From DASQYE01 sp035940775 (lineage in GTDB: Bacteria > Acidobacteriota > Blastocatellia > Pyrinomonadales > Pyrinomonadaceae), in the NCBI GenBank assembly GCA_035940775.1, contig DASZEN010000050.1:85853-149852 (forward strand): a stretch of 64,000 nucleotides of DNA, in the 5' to 3' direction. The translations under genes were made by a program, and so were the position numbers. Of the stretch, positions 52,254 through 61,089 are shown one piece after another; the first letter of the stretch is position 1; the number at the start of each line of letters is the position of its first letter. The notes below the pieces were generated by a model. The model ran no database searches and had not been told where the DNA came from. It saw nothing but the letters and a program-made list of their open reading frames with translations.

Positions 52254-52318
52254 AATCATGCCTCCCTTTTCTCGCTGGTCGGGAATAAATCCCGGCCTTG
52301 ATAATTACGCTCCCGGCC

Positions 52319-52876
52319 TCAAGCCTCGACGCCGCCGCCCCTGCTGCTACTACTGCTCTGGCAAGCCCTGACGACGGCCTCAAAAATCTTCACGTACCCG
52401 GTGCAGCGGCAGAGGTTACCGGCGAGCCCTTCGCGTATCTCCTTCTCGTTAGGGTTCGGCGTTCGCTTGAGCAGATTGACGGCGGCGATCACCATGCCGG
52501 GCGTGCAGATTCCACACTGCGCGCCGCCGCACGCGATGAAGGCTTCCTGAACGGCGTGCAATTGTTCATCCACGGCGACACCCTCTATGGTTTGAACACG
52601 CGCCCCTTCGACCTGTAAGACAGGAACCAGGCAACTGTTGACCAGCTCGCCGTCTATGAGAACCGAGCACGCGCCGCACTCGCCCTCGCCGCATCCCTCC
52701 TTCGTCCCCGTCAGGCGCAGCTCCTCGCGCAGCACGTCCAGCAGCCGCGCCATCGGATAGACCACGAGCGTTTGCTCTCTGTCATTGATGGTGCAGGTCA
52801 CGCTGATCTTCGCGTCCCGGTCTGAAGCTTCCGTAGACACTTCGCCCGTCACCTCCCCAGTCGCATCCTCAGTCAC
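52319..52876 (-). CDS. xdhC: Xanthine dehydrogenase 2Fe-2S subunit
   Basis: 185 residues from a GTG start that overlaps the Mo-subunit stop (GTGA). An acidic N-terminal extension of about 25 residues precedes the ferredoxin-like domain with C-x4-C-x2-C (KEGCGEGECGACSVL). The second [2Fe-2S] helical domain has GGAQCGICTPGMV and GNLCRCTGY. It passes electrons from the molybdenum site to FAD. E. coli-style letter used for the FeS subunit. Confidence 0.93.
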   Translation of the reverse strand: MTEDATGEVTGEVSTEASDRDAKISVTCTINDREQTLVVYPMARLLDVLREELRLTGTKEGCGEGECGACSVLIDGELVNSCLVPVLQVEGARVQTIEGVAVDEQLHAVQEAFIACGGAQCGICTPGMVIAAVNLLKRTPNPNEKEIREGLAGNLCRCTGYVKIFEAVVRACQSSSSSRGGGVEA

Positions 52877-55098
52877 CTGCGGCTCTCAATCGCTTCGATC
52901 ATAGCCTCGGGCATCAGCGGAACCTGATTAAAGCTGATGCCGGTCGCGTGCTCTATCGCGTTCAGGATGGCGGGGGCGGCCCCGTCCATCGGCAGCTCTC
53001 CGATGCCCTTCGCTCCGGCTGGCCCATAGGCGTAGGGAACCTCCTCGAAGAAGACGCGGATCGGCGGTACGTCCATCGAGGTCGGGATGATGTAGTTGGT
53101 CATCTGGTTATTCTGCATCCGCCCCTCGCGCCAGACCACCTGCTCGTAAAGCGTGTAGCCAATGGCCTGGGCCACTCCGCCCTCGATCTGACCGGCGGCG
53201 AGCACCGGGTGAATGACCTTTCCGACCTCCTGCACGGCCACAAAGTCGTCCACGCGCGCCTCGTATGTCAGCATGTCAACGCTCACTTCGGCGACGTAGA
53301 CGGCCCAGGCGAAAGCGCCGTAGGCGTCGCCCCTGTATCTTTCGTCGTCCCAGTTGATGCCGGGCGGCTGCTCGTACTGGCTCGATGATCTGAGCGCCCC
53401 GTATTTCTCTATGTAGAGCTGGCAGGCGCGCCGGAACCCGGCCGAATCGTAAGCGTCCGCGAGCAGACCCGCGCCCGTGAGCGCCCGCTTCAATCCGAGC
53501 ACGGCCGTTTCCACCAGTCGGCCGACGATCATGCAGGTACGCGAGGCGACGGTCGGGCCGCTGTTGGGCACATGGCCCGTATCGGGACGGGCCACCTCGA
53601 TCAGCTCGTAATCCAGCCCGAGCGCCTCGGCGGCGATCTGCGCGAAGATGGTGTTCGTGCCCTGGCCTATCTCGGTGCTGGCCGCAAGGATTCGCACACG
53701 GCCGTCGGGCGTGGCCTCAGCGCCGACGACCGATTGAAGATACTTCTCGCCGGAACCGGTAAAACCCGCGCCGTGCATGAAAGAGGCGAAGCCGATGCCC
53801 TTCTTCACCGTTGCCGAAGCATTCCCGGCATTGAAGCGCTCGCGCTTGGATGCATAATCGGTCAACTCCAAGGCGCGCGAAAGGAGTTGGCCCATGTCTA
53901 CCTTTTCGCGTATGACCTGATCGGTGGCGGTCGTCTCGCCCTCGCGTATAAAGTTGCGGCGGCGAAACTCTTCGGGACTGAGGCCGAGCGTCAGCGCCAC
54001 CTTATCCATGTGGCGCTCCAGCGCGAAGATGCTCTGCGGCGCGCCGAAGCCGCGAAACGCTCCGTTGGGCGGATGGTTAGTCGCCACGGCGCGACTTCGG
54101 ATACGCACGTGCGGGCAAAAGTAGGGCCCGGCGGCGTGAATCGTCCCGCGCGAGAGCACCACCGCAGAGAGCGTCGCGTAGGCTCCGCCATCAACGACGA
54201 AATCTATCTCCATCCCCAACAGCTTTCCGTCCTTTGAGACGGCCGTGCGATGGCGCGTGCGCGAAGGATGCCGCTTGGTGGTGGCGGCCATGTCTTCGGC
54301 GCGGTCGTAAACGATCTTGACGGGGCGGCCCGACTTCCATGCGAGCAGCGCGGCGTGGCCCGCGATCATGGACGGATACTCCTCCTTGCCACCGAAGCCG
54401 CCGCCCGTCTCCGTCTGTATCACGCGAATCTTCTCTTCCGGCAGATTGAAGAGCTTAATCAAAGCCTTATGAACGTAGTAGGGACATTGCATGGAGCCCC
54501 AGACCGTGACGCCTTCCGCCGCGTTGGCGATACTGATGACGCCGTTGTTCTCTATGTAGAGCTGCTCCTGCGCGCCCGTGCGATACTCGCCCTCGACGAT
54601 AAGGTCGGCCTGGGCCCAAACCTCGTCCACGTTGCCCTTATCGACGAGGAAAGTTTTGAAGACGTTATCCTCTCCCCAGATGATCTCCTTCTTACCGAGT
54701 GAATCCTCTATGGAGAAGACGGGGTTGAACTCTTCGACTTCGAGGCGCACAGAGGCGCGCGCGCTCTCAAGCAAGTGCTTATCGGCGTGCGCGAGCAGAA
54801 GGACGGGTTCCTCCGGGTGATTGATGAACTCGTCGGCCAGGTACGGCTGATCGTTCAGGATCAGCGCGACGTAGTTATCGCCCGGAATGTCTTTGGCCGT
54901 GACGATGACAAATTCATCCCAGGGAATGCCCTTTTCAAACGTGATCTGTTTAATACGCCCGCGCGCGGCCGCGCTCCGCACGGTCGCACCGTAGAGCATT
55001 TCCGGGAAAGTCAGGTCGTCTACGTAGCGCGACCGGCCCGTCACCTTTTCGCGCCCCTCCTTACGCGGAACAGGACGCCCGATAAATTGGTTTGACAT
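52873..55098 (-). CDS. xdhA: Xanthine dehydrogenase molybdenum-binding subunit
   Basis: 741 residues from the ATG at 55098 (AGGA five bases upstream); the frame extends 28 codons further. Ald_Xan_dh_C domain, then the molybdopterin domain: TGGGFGGKEEYPSMI, AFRGFGAPQ, EIGQGTNTIFAQIAAEALGL and the active-site glutamate E701 in AKGIGELPMDGAAPA. Oxidises hypoxanthine/xanthine to urate. First enzyme gene of the operon, 148 bases after the purine permease gene. Confidence 0.93.
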   Translation of the reverse strand: MSNQFIGRPVPRKEGREKVTGRSRYVDDLTFPEMLYGATVRSAAARGRIKQITFEKGIPWDEFVIVTAKDIPGDNYVALILNDQPYLADEFINHPEEPVLLLAHADKHLLESARASVRLEVEEFNPVFSIEDSLGKKEIIWGEDNVFKTFLVDKGNVDEVWAQADLIVEGEYRTGAQEQLYIENNGVISIANAAEGVTVWGSMQCPYYVHKALIKLFNLPEEKIRVIQTETGGGFGGKEEYPSMIAGHAALLAWKSGRPVKIVYDRAEDMAATTKRHPSRTRHRTAVSKDGKLLGMEIDFVVDGGAYATLSAVVLSRGTIHAAGPYFCPHVRIRSRAVATNHPPNGAFRGFGAPQSIFALERHMDKVALTLGLSPEEFRRRNFIREGETTATDQVIREKVDMGQLLSRALELTDYASKRERFNAGNASATVKKGIGFASFMHGAGFTGSGEKYLQSVVGAEATPDGRVRILAASTEIGQGTNTIFAQIAAEALGLDYELIEVARPDTGHVPNSGPTVASRTCMIVGRLVETAVLGLKRALTGAGLLADAYDSAGFRRACQLYIEKYGALRSSSQYEQPPGINWDDERYRGDAYGAFAWAVYVAEVSVDMLTYEARVDDFVAVQEVGKVIHPVLAAGQIEGGVAQAIGYTLYEQVVWREGRMQNNQMTNYIIPTSMDVPPIRVFFEEVPYAYGPAGAKGIGELPMDGAAPAILNAIEHATGISFNQVPLMPEAMIEAIESRR

Positions 55099-55246
55099 CT
55101 TCCTAAGCTCTTTCGGGCCGACCGCAGGAGCGAGAACTGGTGCGCGCCGGGGCGGCACACGCGCCAGCGTTGGCGAACACACTCGCTCTCAGCCTGCCGG
55201 TGTTTTCGGTGTTCTTTGTCCCCTACTTTACAACGTCCCGGCGCAT

Positions 55247-56542
55247 TTATGAAAATTTTCCGTGCTCAAGTACCAGCAGCCCCACGGCTATGAGGGCCAG
55301 CGCGTACATCACCGGATGAATCTCTCTGCGCCGACCGGCCATTAGATAAAGCGCGACGTGCGAGATAAAGCCCCAGAGTATCCCCTGCGTGATCGAGAAA
55401 GTCAGCGGAATAAGGATGATGGTCAGGAACGCGGGCAGCGCCTCCTCGATGCGGTCGAACTCTATCGCAGCGACGCTACGGAACATCGAAGCGCCGACCA
55501 GTATCAAGACCCCTGCGGTCGCGTAGGGCGGAACCATCCCCGCCAGCGGGGCCAGGAAAAAGCAGGGCAGAAAACAGAGCGCCGTAAAGACCGAGGTCAG
55601 CCCCGTGCGCCCGCCCGCCTGAATGCCCGCGACGCTCTCTATGTAGGCAGTGCCCGAAGATGTTCCGGCCAGCCCCGCGCCGAGCGTCGCCACCGAATCG
55701 ACGATCAATCCCTCTCTCAAATTTACGGGTTGCCCATCCTCGTCCAGCATGCCGGAAGCGTGCGCCACACCTATGAAGGTGGAGATCGAGTCGAAGAGGT
55801 CTGTGAAAAGAATAGAGATGATGGCGGGCAGGAGGGCGAGTCTCAAAGCGCCCGGAATATCCAGCTTGAAAAATACGCTCTTGAAATCCGGGCGGCTGAA
55901 AAAACTGTCGGGCGCTTGAACCAGCCCCGTCCCCCAGGCCACAAGCGTCACTAAAAATATTCCGGAGAGGAATGCGAAAGGGCTTTTCCGATTAAGCAGC
56001 CACACGGTCACGCACGCGCCCAGCAAGGTTAGCAAAGCCCTCTGATCCAGAGACCCGAGCTTCACGAAGGTGACCGGATCGGCGGCGATGAAGCCCGCGT
56101 TCTTCAGTCCGATGAAGGTGAGGAAAATGCCTATGCCCGCGGCGGTCGCCATCCTCAAGCCCTTCGGAATCGCCCGCGCGATTATCACGCGTACGGGCGT
56201 CACCGAGATCAACAGGAAAAGCACTCCCGCCCAGAAGATTATCCCGAGCGCCACCTGCCACGGCACGCCCCTCCCCATGATGATCGTGTAGGCGAAGAAA
56301 GCATTGATGCCCATTCCGGGTGCGACCGCGAAAGGCAGCCTCGCATACAGGCCCATCAACAGCGTCATCGAGAAACAGATCAGCACGGTCGCCGTCAGCA
56401 CTCCGCTGAAACTCATCCCGGTCCCTTCGGTCGAGAGGATCGCCGGGTTGACGACGACTATGTACGCCATCGTAAAGAAGGTGGTGACGCCCGCAATCGC
56501 TTCCGTGCGAATGCTCGTCCTGCGGCTCTTGGGTGAATCCAT
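55247..56542 (-). CDS. NCS2-family purine permease (AzgA-like)
   Basis: 431 residues with about 12-13 helices. Motifs of the adenine/guanine/hypoxanthine branch: TFFTMAYIVVVNPAILS, PFAVAPGMGINAFFAYT, and LFTDLFDSISTFIGVAHASG. Proton-coupled import of purine bases fits its place at the head of the purine degradation genes. GTG/ATG alternatives were not needed; the ATG at 56542 opens the signature directly. Confidence 0.92.
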   Translation of the reverse strand: MDSPKSRRTSIRTEAIAGVTTFFTMAYIVVVNPAILSTEGTGMSFSGVLTATVLICFSMTLLMGLYARLPFAVAPGMGINAFFAYTIIMGRGVPWQVALGIIFWAGVLFLLISVTPVRVIIARAIPKGLRMATAAGIGIFLTFIGLKNAGFIAADPVTFVKLGSLDQRALLTLLGACVTVWLLNRKSPFAFLSGIFLVTLVAWGTGLVQAPDSFFSRPDFKSVFFKLDIPGALRLALLPAIISILFTDLFDSISTFIGVAHASGMLDEDGQPVNLREGLIVDSVATLGAGLAGTSSGTAYIESVAGIQAGGRTGLTSVFTALCFLPCFFLAPLAGMVPPYATAGVLILVGASMFRSVAAIEFDRIEEALPAFLTIILIPLTFSITQGILWGFISHVALYLMAGRRREIHPVMYALALIAVGLLVLEHGKFS

Positions 56543-56896
56543 ACGCGGCGGCGTTTTATGCGGAATACCTTCTGAGGTGCGAGAGAGCGCGCGTCCCGCA
56601 TCGCTTTCGTGCGAATCGCTCTACCTTCGGAAGGGCGCGGGCATTATAGCCTAACGGCGAATGGCCCGTCGCATATATTGGCGGCCACAGCCGCACCGCC
56701 CGAACCAAAACCCTGACCGTCACAGGGCGCTTTGACGCGGGATGAACTGTTCGCGCTCTCTCGCCCCGGCCCATGTGGCTTGCTCCGCGCGGCTGTGAAG
56801 CTTTAAAAAGTGTCACACAGGCTCAAGGCGTCTTAAGCCCTGAGACTCTATATTTATAAGGATTGTCCTATTCGTATCAATTCGGAGCAACAGAAG
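56543..56896. other. Divergent intergenic stretch
   Basis: No gene. It must hold the promoter of the purine operon (leftward) and of the small exported protein (rightward). An imperfect hairpin CTCAAGGC/GCCCTGAG (56822-56844) and TATATTTATAAGG (about 56849-56861) lie just ahead of the rightward gene. No purine riboswitch core was recognised. Confidence 0.45.
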
Positions 56897-57370
56897 ATGA
56901 CCTTCCTGACTCGCCGCAACCTGCTGCTTCACGTCGTCGTCGTCTGTATTTGTCTGACGGCGACCATTTCGACGGTCGATGCCGCGCCCGTTTCCCAGGC
57001 TGAGGCGCGTCCCACTCCGACTGACATGTTGCGTTCCGCGCGAACCATCTTTATTCGTACGAACACAATTTACTTCAAGCCCGCCACGCTCGAAAACGCG
57101 TTGCTCAAGCGCTCCGAATTTCAGGACTGGGGCATGGCGATCACGCGCATAGAATGGGACGCCGACCTGATTATCGAGGTTGACCGTAAAATATTCACGA
57201 CCCGTTTCGTCTATAGCGTGATCGATAGACGAACCACTACGGTAGTGGCGAGCGGAAAGATAAGCTCGCTCGGGGGTACGGTCGAAGGGAAAATATCCGA
57301 CAGCTTCATCAAACGAATGAGGCAGGTTCGCGCCTCGCCGCCCGCGCGCACTTCCGCGCCCCAGCCGTAG
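56897..57370 (+). CDS. Small exported hypothetical protein
   Basis: 157 residues with GGAG ahead of the ATG. Signal peptide (LLLHVVVVCICLTATISTVDA). The mature part reads SARTIFIRTNTIYFKPATLE, LKRSEFQDWGMAITRIEWDADLII (parts LKRSEFQDWGM and AITRIEWDADLII), then VVASGKISSLGGTVEGKISD. A single compact domain of a type seen in uncharacterised Acidobacteria proteins; no function known. Confidence 0.7.
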   Translation: MTFLTRRNLLLHVVVVCICLTATISTVDAAPVSQAEARPTPTDMLRSARTIFIRTNTIYFKPATLENALLKRSEFQDWGMAITRIEWDADLIIEVDRKIFTTRFVYSVIDRRTTTVVASGKISSLGGTVEGKISDSFIKRMRQVRASPPARTSAPQP

Positions 57371-57429
57371 GCAGCTCAGGCCATCCCCTTTTTCCTGTGT
57401 GATTCACCGCCGGGCGCGCGCTCTCTCTC

Positions 57430-57804
57430 TTATACGGCCTCGTTGGATAAGGTCGATCTGCGTTTCGGCGGCTTGTACTCGGACTTGCGTTTGAGCCCGA
57501 GCGCCTGTACCTCGTCCGAGTCCTTACCGAACTGCGCGATGACCTGTTCCTTGACGCCGAGCATCAGGTTATGAAACTCCCACTCTTTGGAGACCGTGTT
57601 ATCGCGCGCCGCTGCCGCCGCACGCGCCGCCTGCCCTTCCAAATCTCGCAGCTCCTCCAACTCGGCGTGCACGGCCACGATGCTGCTGAGCGAATAAGCG
57701 GGATTGATAGGAGTATAGCTTGCGAATGCTCGCAAGGCCGCGAAACCCTTCTCGTCGGCTTCGAGCTTAATAGGAGACAAACGCCTGCTCTGGTTTCTAG
57801 CCAT
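57430..57804 (-). CDS. Hypothetical protein (124 aa)
   Basis: Soluble, mostly helical: SPIKLEADEKGFAALRAFAS, a heptad-rich AVHAELEELRDLEGQAARAA segment and a basic tail LKRKSEYKPPKRR. GGAGAT stands about eight bases before the ATG. No family known to me. It is convergent with the exported protein gene. Confidence 0.65.
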   Translation of the reverse strand: MARNQSRRLSPIKLEADEKGFAALRAFASYTPINPAYSLSSIVAVHAELEELRDLEGQAARAAAAARDNTVSKEWEFHNLMLGVKEQVIAQFGKDSDEVQALGLKRKSEYKPPKRRSTLSNEAV

Positions 57805-58039
57805 GTGAGAAATCTCCTTTTGTGAGAAAAGGGATGGGTAGTGAGAACGGGGCGCATTCTATGCGATGGGCCATGACACGCGCAAGCTTTATCTCAAATA
57901 GAGAAAGCGGCGAGCCGGAGAGGTCTCGCCGCCTCATGGGAGCAACTGACGATTACGGCAAATAGCGCCGGGCCGTAGAAAGAGAGCCAGCCATATCCGA
58001 AGGGCCCCTCGCAATCATGCTCCTGAGAAAAAGCATTTG

Positions 58040-59170
58040 CTACTTTGGCGCGGGACAGTTCTTGGCTGCCCTGTATCCGGCCTGTTCGGCCTCTTCCACG
58101 GTGTTGAATTTGACCTGATTCTTCTCCGACACGTTCTTATAACCAGGGCAGTCCGGACGATGGTAAATCTTGCTGTTCTTGTTACCGATGATCGGGGCTG
58201 CGGCGGCGGCGGGCGTCGCATCAGTGGGCGGCGTTGACTGTGCGCTTGCGGATGCCGCGACCGGCGCTGCCACAGGCGTCGGTGCGGGAGCAGCCGCAGC
58301 AGCCGCAGCGCTACTGGTCGCGGGCGTCGCGGCGCTTGCCTGTGTCGCATTCGTCGCGGTCGTCGAGTAAGCCGGTTTCGCCGTCGCGTTCTGGATAATC
58401 TCTGCCGGACAGTTTCCGGCGCGTTTATACCCGGCGGCCTCTGCCTCTTCGACGCTCTTGAAGAAGACGCGATTTCGCTCGGCCATGTCGCGATAGCCCG
58501 GACAATCCGGACGATGATATTTCTTGTTGCTCTTGTTGCCGATGACAGTGCCTTCGGGCGGCGCGGGGCCCCAGCGCTCGGTTTTGGACTCGGCGCGCCA
58601 CTCGCCCGGCGGTGTCGGATTGGGGTCTTGCCACAGGCCGCGTTTTGCCGCCCTGGCTTCCCGTTCTGCGGCGGCATAGGTGACGCGGTCTTCCGGCGGC
58701 TGCTCGGTCTCGTATTTCCTGTAATGCCAGGCCAACCCCGCCTTGACCTGTTCGATGTTGATGTCGCGCCCGTCCAGCAGAACTTTGCCGACCGTGCGCC
58801 CGTACTTGTCCTGCTTAGACCAGATGACAGTGACCTGCCTGCCAAAGATCATACCGGCCAGATTCTCTTTTGAAGCCTGACCGAATTCCTGTTTCGATTC
58901 GGGCGCATCAATCCCCTGAAAACGTATCTTAATCTGCCTGTTCTCCTTATCCAGAACCGTGATCGTGTCGCCGTCTGAGACTTTGACCACCTTCCCCTCG
59001 ATGACGGTCTGAGTATTATTAGCCTGCGCTGGCAGAGCGCCCCTGGTGGTGGTGGTCGCCGCCATCGCCGTCTGCGCACCGCCGGTCGAAGAAGATTGCC
59101 GCGCCGCGATGGGCCAGGCACAGACCAGCACAAGAATGAGAAGCAGAGCCGCCTTACTGACTGATTTCAC
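58040..59170 (-). CDS. Exported thermonuclease-like protein with two zinc-site-like repeats
   Basis: 376 residues. Signal peptide (ALLLILVLVCAWPIAARQ). Staphylococcal-nuclease fold about 52-170: VVKVSDGDTITVLD, IRFQGIDAPESKQE (catalytic Arg and Glu), DKYGRTVGKVLLDG (second Arg). Two near-identical Ada-like/sunset modules follow (about 205-255 and 325-375), each with the pattern G-N-K..K-x-YHRPDCPGY..E-EA..AGY..A-NCP, separated by an Ala/Pro/Thr-rich linker. An extracellular nuclease with metal- or ligand-binding modules is likely. Confidence 0.87.
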   Translation of the reverse strand: MKSVSKAALLLILVLVCAWPIAARQSSSTGGAQTAMAATTTTRGALPAQANNTQTVIEGKVVKVSDGDTITVLDKENRQIKIRFQGIDAPESKQEFGQASKENLAGMIFGRQVTVIWSKQDKYGRTVGKVLLDGRDINIEQVKAGLAWHYRKYETEQPPEDRVTYAAAEREARAAKRGLWQDPNPTPPGEWRAESKTERWGPAPPEGTVIGNKSNKKYHRPDCPGYRDMAERNRVFFKSVEEAEAAGYKRAGNCPAEIIQNATAKPAYSTTATNATQASAATPATSSAAAAAAAPAPTPVAAPVAASASAQSTPPTDATPAAAAAPIIGNKNSKIYHRPDCPGYKNVSEKNQVKFNTVEEAEQAGYRAAKNCPAPK

Positions 59171-59266
59171 GGTCGTTTTCCTCCCTCACCAACATTTACC
59201 TTCCGGAATTGGGGCTACATACCACGAATCGCACCAAAAACTAAAGGAAGCACGGAATCTTTCATT

Positions 59267-59348
59267 GGAAACCGCTCGGTTTCTTTTGAAAACAGCTATG
59301 TTTCCAAATGAAGCGCGTGTGTTTCCGTTATAGGAACACAATTTTCCA
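59267..59348. promoter_or_regulatory. Cluster of GTTTCC/GGAAAC hexamers
   Basis: In the 59171-59450 gap: GGAAAC at 59267-59272 within the perfect palindrome GAAACCG-CT-CGGTTTC (59268-59283), GTTTCC at 59300-59305 and 59321-59326, GGAAC near 59333, TTTTCC at 59343-59348, with TTTCCAAATGA-like 11-mers twice. It is placed 100-180 bases before the nuclease gene start and may be a regulator binding array. Confidence 0.4.
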
Positions 59349-59450
59349 AATGAGACAAAGTTATTTTCTAAGGAAGCAGGGATGTATCAAAAAGAAGTGA
59401 TGATGATAGGTGGGTGAGACCGGGCCGGGCTATGTCATTGAGGGGCTTCG

Positions 59451-61085
59451 CTATGTCGCCGAAAGACTTCGAGGATGGAAGCGTTCGATGTAGCGGCGGT
59501 AGGCGGCGACTTCGTCTTCGGCCCTGGCGATAGACCAGCCCAGGTATTTTCGAGCGATGCGGGCGGCCCCTTCAACCGCGTCCAGGCCGACCGCCCCGTT
59601 CAATCCCAGCATCGTGCGCCGCAGCAGACAATCGGCAAGGGTGCGGGCCAGCTCGTGGCGAAAGGACATCAGGATTTCAGCGCCGATGGCTCCCGTGAGC
59701 GGGCTCAGGACTTCCAATAGGTCTGGGCCTTCTGCGGCGAGTCTGAGCAGGTCTGGAGCGCGCGTTCCGTAAACGCGAAGAAGTCTTTCGGCGACCGAAA
59801 GGTTAAGACCGCTGTCGGACTTGAAGCGCTGGCCGAAGGCCGCGAAGTCGTCCGTTTGCGCGCCCGGAAGCCTTAGCTTTGCCGTCTCGCACGGCGGAGT
59901 CTCGCGTCCGAGCTTTTTGAAGACCAGGTCTACGGCTTCCTCCGAGAGATTCCGGTAGGTCGTCAGTTTTCCGCCGACGATGGAGAGAAAGCCTTCGAGC
60001 CTGTCCGCGTGATCGTGCACGAAGTGGCGTCGCGTGATGCTTCCCCCGACGCTCCGCTCGTCGTAGGCCAGAGGACGAACGCCGCTGTAGGTGTAGAGGA
60101 CAGAGCGGCGCGTGAGACGGGCGGACGGGATGACCCGATTGGTCTCGCGGAGCAGGTACGCTATCTCGCGCTCGTCGGCGGCGACCGCGTCCGGATCGTC
60201 GTCATACCGAGAGTCGGTCGTCCCGATCAGGTACATGCCGTTCCAGCGGATGATGAAGAAGGGCCGCCCGTCCTCGTGCGCCTCGACGTAGAGCGCATCC
60301 CGTGGAGCGCCCGGAAAATCATCGACGACAATATGGCTGCCCTTCGTGCCGCCTAGCAAACGAGAAGGGGGGTGTTCGAGCGTGCCTAAAAGGAGGTCAA
60401 CCCAGGGGCCGGAGACGTTGAGGGTAAGGAGAGAGAGCGCCCGCTGCCTTGATCCGCCTCCTAAAAGGTCTGTGAACTCGACGCCGCGCACGGCCCCGTC
60501 TTCAATGATGAAGCGGGAGACGCGAGCGTAAGTGTGAACCCGTGCGCCGTGCTCGCGTGCCGAGAGAACATTCTCCAGGACAAGCCGCTCGGCATACTCA
60601 ACCTGCGCGTCGTAGTAGAGGGCCGCGCCGCGCAAGCCTTCGGCTCGCAGGCCGGGCACGCGCCGCAGCGTCTCCTCGCGCGAGAGCATCCGGTGACGAT
60701 CCAGGCTCTTATCGAGCGAGAGCAGGTCGTAGGCGATCATCCCGGCGCGTATCATCAGGGGGCCGCGACGCTGGCCCTCGTAAACAGGAATAATCATGGG
60801 CAATGGCCTGACCAGGTGGGGCGCGATATGAAAGAGGCGCTCGCGCTCGCGCAGGGATTCACGCACCAGCGAGACCTCGCCATGCTCAAGGTATCGCAGG
60901 CCGCCGTGAATAAGCCGCGTCGACCAACTGGTTGTGCCCGAGGCGATGTCGCCCTTATCAAGCAGGAGCACCCGCAGACCCCGCATGGCGGCATCGCGGG
61001 CGACGCCAGCGCCGTTGATGCCCGCCCCGACCACGATCAGGTCGAGCGAGGCTTCTTCGATGTCGGTTGCGGCGCTCCGTACCAT
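59451..61085 (-). CDS. glpD: Glycerol-3-phosphate dehydrogenase (FAD)
   Basis: About 544 residues from the ATG at 61085, four bases after the glpK stop. FAD-binding loop DLIVVGAGINGAGVARDAAM, substrate-site motif TSWSTRLIHGGLRYLEHGE, and the C-terminal DAO_C domain (about 400-544). It oxidises glycerol 3-phosphate to dihydroxyacetone phosphate and feeds electrons to the quinone pool, probably as a peripheral membrane protein. GAGGAG lies rather far (about 17 bases) upstream, so translation may rely on coupling to glpK. Confidence 0.93.
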   Translation of the reverse strand: MVRSAATDIEEASLDLIVVGAGINGAGVARDAAMRGLRVLLLDKGDIASGTTSWSTRLIHGGLRYLEHGEVSLVRESLRERERLFHIAPHLVRPLPMIIPVYEGQRRGPLMIRAGMIAYDLLSLDKSLDRHRMLSREETLRRVPGLRAEGLRGAALYYDAQVEYAERLVLENVLSAREHGARVHTYARVSRFIIEDGAVRGVEFTDLLGGGSRQRALSLLTLNVSGPWVDLLLGTLEHPPSRLLGGTKGSHIVVDDFPGAPRDALYVEAHEDGRPFFIIRWNGMYLIGTTDSRYDDDPDAVAADEREIAYLLRETNRVIPSARLTRRSVLYTYSGVRPLAYDERSVGGSITRRHFVHDHADRLEGFLSIVGGKLTTYRNLSEEAVDLVFKKLGRETPPCETAKLRLPGAQTDDFAAFGQRFKSDSGLNLSVAERLLRVYGTRAPDLLRLAAEGPDLLEVLSPLTGAIGAEILMSFRHELARTLADCLLRRTMLGLNGAVGLDAVEGAARIARKYLGWSIARAEDEVAAYRRYIERFHPRSLSAT

Positions 61086-61089
61086 TCGA

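Noticed and set aside
58015..58845. 276-codon alternative frame within the nuclease gene
   Set aside because: Arg/Pro/Ser-rich low-complexity translation of a GC-rich gene in another frame; the nuclease frame has real domains.
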